This document shows, in pieces, positions 6,333 through 9,083 of a stretch of DNA of 9,083 nt. How positions within the stretch are numbered: the first letter of the stretch is position 1; every line of letters begins with the position of its first letter. The stretch is from JAFNGF01 sp964567045. Its GTDB lineage: Bacteria; Planctomycetota; Phycisphaerae; Sedimentisphaerales; Anaerobacaceae. The stretch covers positions 1 to 9,083 of the forward strand of contig CAZMLE010000119.1 in NCBI GenBank assembly GCA_964567045.1. Reading direction: 5' to 3'. The translations under genes and the position numbers were made by a program. A model generated the notes under the pieces. The model ran no database searches. It was not told where the DNA came from and saw only the letters and a program-made list of their open reading frames with translations.

Positions 6333-7772
6333 ATGACAAAGGATTCAAAATTTCGCAGTTATGTAAGTCCGCTGGTCGAAAGAAACGCCTCAAGAGAGAT
6401 GTCTGGACTTTTCGGCGCCCAGAAAAAATTCGGCACCTGGCGACGACTCTGGCTGGAACTGGCGAAGGCACAAAAGAAACTCGGCGCCAATATAAGACAA
6501 AGCCAGATAAAGCAAATGGCCAGGCACCTTGACGACATCGACTTTAAAAGGGCAGCCGAATACGAAGAAAAGTTCCGCCACGATGTTGTCGCCCACATTC
6601 ATACTTTTGCCGATGCTGCACCAAAAGCTGCACCAATTATCCATCTGGGCGCTACCAGTTGCGACATCAGCGACAACGCCGATTTGATAATTATGAAAGA
6701 AGCCCTGCAACTTATCGCGGGCGAATTGGCGGCGGTGATAAATCTTCTGGGCAAGTTTGCAAAAAAATATCGGGCGCTTCCAACTCTTTCCTTTACGCAT
6801 TTTCAGCCGGCCCAGTTGACCACGGTCGGCAAAAGGGCGACGCTCTGGTGCAATGAGTTCGTGATGGACCTGCAGGAAATCGAGCACCTACTACAGATAC
6901 TACCTTTTCGCGGAGTAAAAGGCACCACCGGAACACAGGCGTCTTTCCTAGCGCTTTTTGAGGGCGACCATAAAAAAGTCAAGCAGCTTGAAAAAACTGT
7001 CGCCGCAGCGTTCGGATTCAAAAAGATTTGTCCCGTTACCGGCCAGACGTATCAGCGAAAAATCGACACGCTTATTATCAACACCCTGGCATCGGTAGCA
7101 CAGTCGGCTCACAAAATGTGTAACGACATCCGGCTTTTGGCGGGCCTGAAAGAGATTGAAGAACCGTTTGAGGAATCGCAGGTCGGCTCCTCAGCGATGG
7201 CTTACAAAAGAAATCCCATGCGGGCAGAAAGAGCCACCGCTCTGGCCAGATTCGTCCTGAGCCTGGCAACCAGTCCGCCGATGACTGCCTCCGAGCAGTG
7301 GTTTGAAAGAACGCTCGATGACTCAGCAAATAGAAGGGTGGTCATTCCGGAGGCGTTTTTGGCCGTTGACGGAATTTTGCAGATTCTTATAAACCTAACC
7401 AGCGGACTTGTGGTTTATCCGCAGGTAATAGCGGCGCACATTGCGGCGGAATTACCATTTATGGCTACCGAAAATATCCTGATTGCAGCGGTCAAGGCCG
7501 GTGGCAATAGGCAAGAATCGCACAACAAGATAAGGTTGCACTCTCAGGCCGCCGCCGCGCAGGTGAAAAATTTCGGCAAACCCAACGACTTGATTGGCCG
7601 ATTGGCCGCCGATATCGCCTTTAGCAAGGTGGATTTTGAAAAGGTGTGCGACCCAAAGAGCTACATCGGCCGAGCGCCGCGGCAGGTCGATGAATTCATC
7701 GCCGGATACGTAACACCCATCTGCAAGCGATACCGCAAAGCGCTTGGCAGAAAAGTGGAACTTAACGTATGA
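6333..7772 (+). CDS. purB: Adenylosuccinate lyase, eukaryote-like type
   Basis: This enzyme catalyses two fumarate-releasing steps of purine synthesis: SAICAR to AICAR and adenylosuccinate to AMP. The 479-residue product follows the animal ADSL sequence closely along its length, as I recall that protein. Shared stretches include HDVVAHIHTF (83-92), IIHLGATSC (102-110), FTHFQPAQLTTVGKR (154-168), RGVKGTTGTQASFL (193-206), QWFERTLDDSANRR (322-335) and ELPFMATENI (373-382). His156 is the likely general acid, and a serine of GSSAM (285-289) the likely base. The signature loop reads SSAMAYKRNP, with Ala290 where Pro is usual. The start follows the reductase stop by 24 bp and has only a distant GGGGAAG. 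The protein would act as a cytoplasmic homotetramer. Transfer or a deep shared lineage could explain the type. Confidence 0.95.
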   Translation: MTKDSKFRSYVSPLVERNASREMSGLFGAQKKFGTWRRLWLELAKAQKKLGANIRQSQIKQMARHLDDIDFKRAAEYEEKFRHDVVAHIHTFADAAPKAAPIIHLGATSCDISDNADLIIMKEALQLIAGELAAVINLLGKFAKKYRALPTLSFTHFQPAQLTTVGKRATLWCNEFVMDLQEIEHLLQILPFRGVKGTTGTQASFLALFEGDHKKVKQLEKTVAAAFGFKKICPVTGQTYQRKIDTLIINTLASVAQSAHKMCNDIRLLAGLKEIEEPFEESQVGSSAMAYKRNPMRAERATALARFVLSLATSPPMTASEQWFERTLDDSANRRVVIPEAFLAVDGILQILINLTSGLVVYPQVIAAHIAAELPFMATENILIAAVKAGGNRQESHNKIRLHSQAAAAQVKNFGKPNDLIGRLAADIAFSKVDFEKVCDPKSYIGRAPRQVDEFIAGYVTPICKRYRKALGRKVELNV

Positions 7773-7787
7773 AAAACCAACGCCGAA

Positions 7788-7806
7788 CCCCACGTGAAAC
7801 GTGGGG
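7788..7806. repeat. Perfect hairpin CCCCACGT-GAA-ACGTGGGG after purB
   Basis: A perfect 8-bp stem with a 3-nt loop begins 16 bp after the purB stop. No T-run follows (CTAAATATT), so a classical terminator is unlikely. It may protect the purB 3' end or be a dispersed palindrome. Confidence 0.55.
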
Positions 7807-7818
7807 CTAAATATTTAC

Positions 7819-7837
7819 CCTGCGGTTTTACCGCAGG
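7819..7837. repeat. Perfect hairpin CCTGCGGT-TTT-ACCGCAGG before pyrE
   Basis: A second perfect 8-bp stem with a 3-nt loop ends 3 nt before the pyrE ribosome site GAAGGAAGG (7841-7849). With the hairpin at 7788-7806 it forms a tandem pair filling most of the 84-bp purB-pyrE gap. Its closeness to the ribosome site could affect pyrE translation or mRNA processing. Confidence 0.55.
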
Positions 7838-7856
7838 TTTGAAGGAAGGGTCTTAA

Positions 7857-8387
7857 GTGACCAAAAAGGAACTAATAAAACGCATCAAAGAAACAGCTTA
7901 TCTGGAAGGCGATTTTATTCTTCGTAGCGGGAAACGCAGCAAATACTATCTTGATAAATATCTTTTCGAGACCTGTCCGGACATCCTGCGGGCTTTGGGC
8001 AAAGAATTTGCCAAACATGTCACCGACGATGTCACTTTAATAGCCGGGGCGGAGCTTGGCGGAGTCGCGCTGGCTGCGGCCACCGCCATGCAGACCGGCA
8101 AGAACTGGATAATCGTTCGCCAAAGTAGAAAAGATCACGGCACCGGCAAAATGATCGAGGGCGTCTTGAAGCCCGGCGACGTGGTTCTTCTGGTAGAGGA
8201 TATTGCCACGACCGGCGGTCAGGTGCTTGAGGCCGCCAAAGTCATCACCGACGCGGGGGCGAAAATAAAAAAGATCGTCTGCGTAATCAACCGCAGGCAG
8301 GGAGCAGCAGAAAATATCACCCAGGCCGGCTACAAATTCGAAGCCATCCTCACAAAAGACGACCTCGGAATAAAAAACGAAAGCTGA
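7857..8387 (+). CDS. pyrE: Orotate phosphoribosyltransferase
   Basis: The enzyme joins orotate and PRPP to make orotidine 5'-monophosphate in pyrimidine synthesis. The 176-residue product shows FILRSGKRSKYYLD (20-33), the N-terminal orotate/PRPP region of the family. A flexible-loop stretch follows with Arg91-Lys92-Asp-His94-Gly95. The PRPP-binding motif is EDIATTGG (114-121), preceded by VVLLV. Length and fold are typical of a short bacterial PyrE, acting as a dimer in the cytoplasm. The start is GTG, fixed by a strong ribosome site GAAGGAAGGG (7841-7850) 6 nt upstream. It lies 84 bp after purB with two hairpins between. No pyr attenuator or PyrR site is evident. A related adenine-type phosphoribosyltransferase is less likely given the N-terminal motif. 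Confidence 0.92.
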   Translation: MTKKELIKRIKETAYLEGDFILRSGKRSKYYLDKYLFETCPDILRALGKEFAKHVTDDVTLIAGAELGGVALAAATAMQTGKNWIIVRQSRKDHGTGKMIEGVLKPGDVVLLVEDIATTGGQVLEAAKVITDAGAKIKKIVCVINRRQGAAENITQAGYKFEAILTKDDLGIKNES

Positions 8388-8406
8388 TGCAGTCGATGCA
8401 GGCCAA

Positions 8407-8424
8407 CCAGCCCTAAAAGGGTGG
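8407..8424 (+). terminator. Possible weak terminator or hairpin after pyrE
   Basis: CCA(G)CCCT, loop AAA and AGGGTGG form a 7-bp stem with one bulged G, 19 bp after the pyrE stop. There is no T-run behind it, so termination would be weak. Confidence 0.25.
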
Positions 8425-8502
8425 CTATGCTTCTGTAGATATAAGTCCTTTAGGATGCTGAGGTTATAGTGGACAGCAGCACAGTCAGTTTGCCGGATTT
8501 CG

Positions 8503-8524
8503 GTCATTGGGAATGACTTTTCTT
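8503..8524 (+). terminator. Possible terminator between pyrE and the toxin-antitoxin genes
   Basis: GTCATT-GGG-AATGAC is a perfect 6-bp stem followed at once by TTTTCTT. The T-run suits an intrinsic terminator but the stem is AT-rich. It may separate pyrE transcription from the antitoxin promoter just downstream. The rest of 8388-8546 shows nothing else I can support. Confidence 0.35.
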
Positions 8525-8546
8525 GGGGCTTCTGCAAAAATTGCCT

Positions 8547-8599
8547 TTGCTTTTGGGCGATAATGTTGTATAGTAATGTGTAGTGATTGTCGGCACAAT
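8547..8599 (+). promoter_or_regulatory. Promoter and candidate operator of the antitoxin-toxin pair
   Basis: TTGCTT (8547-8552) and TATAGT (8569-8574) with 16-bp spacing form a fair promoter. Just downstream ATTGT-CGGC-ACAAT (8586-8599) is an inverted repeat between the likely transcription start and the ATG. Such a site would suit autorepression by a DinJ/RelB-type antitoxin, which binds DNA as a ribbon-helix-helix dimer. The operator role is inferred from position only. Confidence 0.45.
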
Positions 8600-8627
8600 A
8601 GCATTACAGTCAATCGGAGAGAATTAT

Positions 8628-8888
8628 ATGCCCAAATCTGCAATAGTTCAGGCCAGAATCGATGCACAGACTAAGTCCCGGGCAAAAGAGATACTGGACA
8701 GTCTGGATATCTCCCTGTCGAAGGCAATTTCGTTGTACCTCAGACAGATCGTTTACTGCCGAGGCATCCCGTTCCGGATAAGAATCCCCAACAAGCTGAC
8801 AGCAGAGACGCTGACCAAATCTGAGCAGGGACGTGGACTTCATGAAGTCTCTAACGCCGATGAACTGCTGGCGGAGTTAGACGATTGA
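8628..8888 (+). CDS. DinJ/RelB-family antitoxin
   Basis: An 86-residue cytoplasmic protein that would neutralise a YafQ/RelE-type toxin and repress its own operon. The N-terminal part (about 6-45) is a ribbon-helix-helix DNA-binding region: the strand IVQARIDAQTK followed by two helices. It follows E. coli DinJ as I recall it (FVRARID there). GIPFRIRIPNK (46-56) matches the DinJ stretch before its toxin-wrapping C-terminal part, which here ends in the acidic ADELLAELDD. I chose ATG 8628 because GGAGAG (8616-8621) lies 6 nt upstream and the shorter protein matches the family. The in-frame start at 8583 would read through the operator. It overlaps the toxin start by 4 bp (TTGA). Its partner appears broken, so it may be an orphan antitoxin now. 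Confidence 0.85.
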   Translation: MPKSAIVQARIDAQTKSRAKEILDSLDISLSKAISLYLRQIVYCRGIPFRIRIPNKLTAETLTKSEQGRGLHEVSNADELLAELDD

Positions 8889-9049
8889 ACGTCTTCTACA
8901 CTACCCAATTCAAGAAAGACTACAAACGGGTCAGAAAGCAAGGTAAAAACCTCAGCGTGTTGGAGGAAGTCATTCGCACACTTTGCCGGGGAGAAAAACC
9001 GGCACCCAGACATAAGGACCATCGGTTATCTAGGAGTCTGTCCGAGTAA
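8885..9049 (+). pseudogene. YafQ-type toxin fragment, C terminus lost at a probable insertion
   Basis: This short gene starts at TTG 8885, overlapping the antitoxin stop by 4 bp, and reads 54 residues to a TAA at 9047-9049. The start FYTTQFKKDYKRV, then LEEVIRTL and PAPRHKDHRLS, match the N-terminal half of YafQ-type ribosome-dependent mRNA interferases, which are about 90 residues long. In YafQ the KDHPL stretch is followed by the RNA-cleaving half, with a conserved GYRD region and a catalytic histidine near the C terminus. All of that is missing. Homology stops at about residue 49-50, at CTAG (9030-9033), after which the frame reads unrelated residues. I infer insertion of a mobile element. 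A toxin in this state should not cleave mRNA, although the antitoxin-binding part may be partly kept. Confidence 0.75.
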
Positions 9050-9083
9050 TTGATTTAGGCAGTATCCATCTGTCTTCTTTTGG
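9034..9083. mobile_element. Probable left end of an insertion sequence
   Basis: From 9034 the sequence (starting GAGTCTGTCCGAGTAA) no longer continues the toxin gene and is preceded by CTAG, a 4-bp palindrome. Some IS5-group elements duplicate a YTAR/CTAG target, so CTAG may be the target duplication and 9034 the element's first base. Only 50 bp are visible with no transposase, so the family is unproven. A contig-end chimera would look the same. Confidence 0.45.

Noticed and set aside
7788..7806. The hairpin after purB as an intrinsic terminator
   Set aside because: The stem is strong but is followed by CTAAATATT, not a T-run, and pyrE follows closely.
8037..8537. Minus-strand open frame opposite pyrE
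   Set aside because: It is a shadow of pyrE, with no motif and no ribosome site.
1..9083. A new multi-gene defence or biosynthetic system
   Set aside because: Nearly every gene belongs to a familiar housekeeping or regulatory family, and the accessory parts are a common toxin-antitoxin type and IS ends. I see no gene set that forms a new system.

Overview
The window reads as an ordinary bacterial chromosome segment with an accessory element at each end. The best guess is a planctomycete-like organism (Phycisphaerae/Sedimentisphaerales type). The basis is gene style only: a LamG plus S41 protein, short archaeal-type Psd next to PssA, a eukaryote-like adenylosuccinate lyase, and many short GC-rich palindromes between genes. 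No rRNA or other taxonomic marker is present, so the assignment is an inference.

Layout from left to right. Positions 1-46 hold two near-identical 19-bp direct repeats that look like the end of an insertion sequence lying further left. A near-consensus promoter follows, then an exported LamG/PDZ/S41-peptidase-like protein (193-2220). A 276-bp gap contains a promoter-like stretch and a strong terminator or attenuator. Next comes a phosphatidylethanolamine pair, psd and pssA, which overlap by 29 bp. A convergent PilZ (c-di-GMP receptor) gene overlaps the end of pssA by 6 bp. A divergent gap of about 270 bp holds a dense cluster of GC hairpins and an AT-rich promoter-like block. From there a plus-strand run carries an aldo/keto reductase, purB and pyrE, with two perfect hairpins between purB and pyrE. 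The right end is a DinJ/RelB-type antitoxin followed by a YafQ-type toxin that is cut short at a CTAG site, apparently by the end of another mobile element that runs off the window.

How the genes work together. PssA makes phosphatidylserine from CDP-diacylglycerol and serine, and Psd decarboxylates it to phosphatidylethanolamine. PurB serves purine synthesis and PyrE serves pyrimidine synthesis, so their adjacency is a small nucleotide-synthesis cluster. The aldo/keto reductase has no evident pathway link to them. The PilZ protein is a stand-alone receptor with no cyclase or flagellar genes in view. The antitoxin-toxin pair is probably inactive on the toxin side.

I see no convincing new multi-gene system. 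The points most worth a second look are the interrupted toxin, the possible attenuator before psd, the hairpin cluster in the pilZ leader, the palindrome absorbed into the PilZ tail, the eukaryote-like PurB with an altered signature loop, and the S41 protein that lacks the usual lysine.
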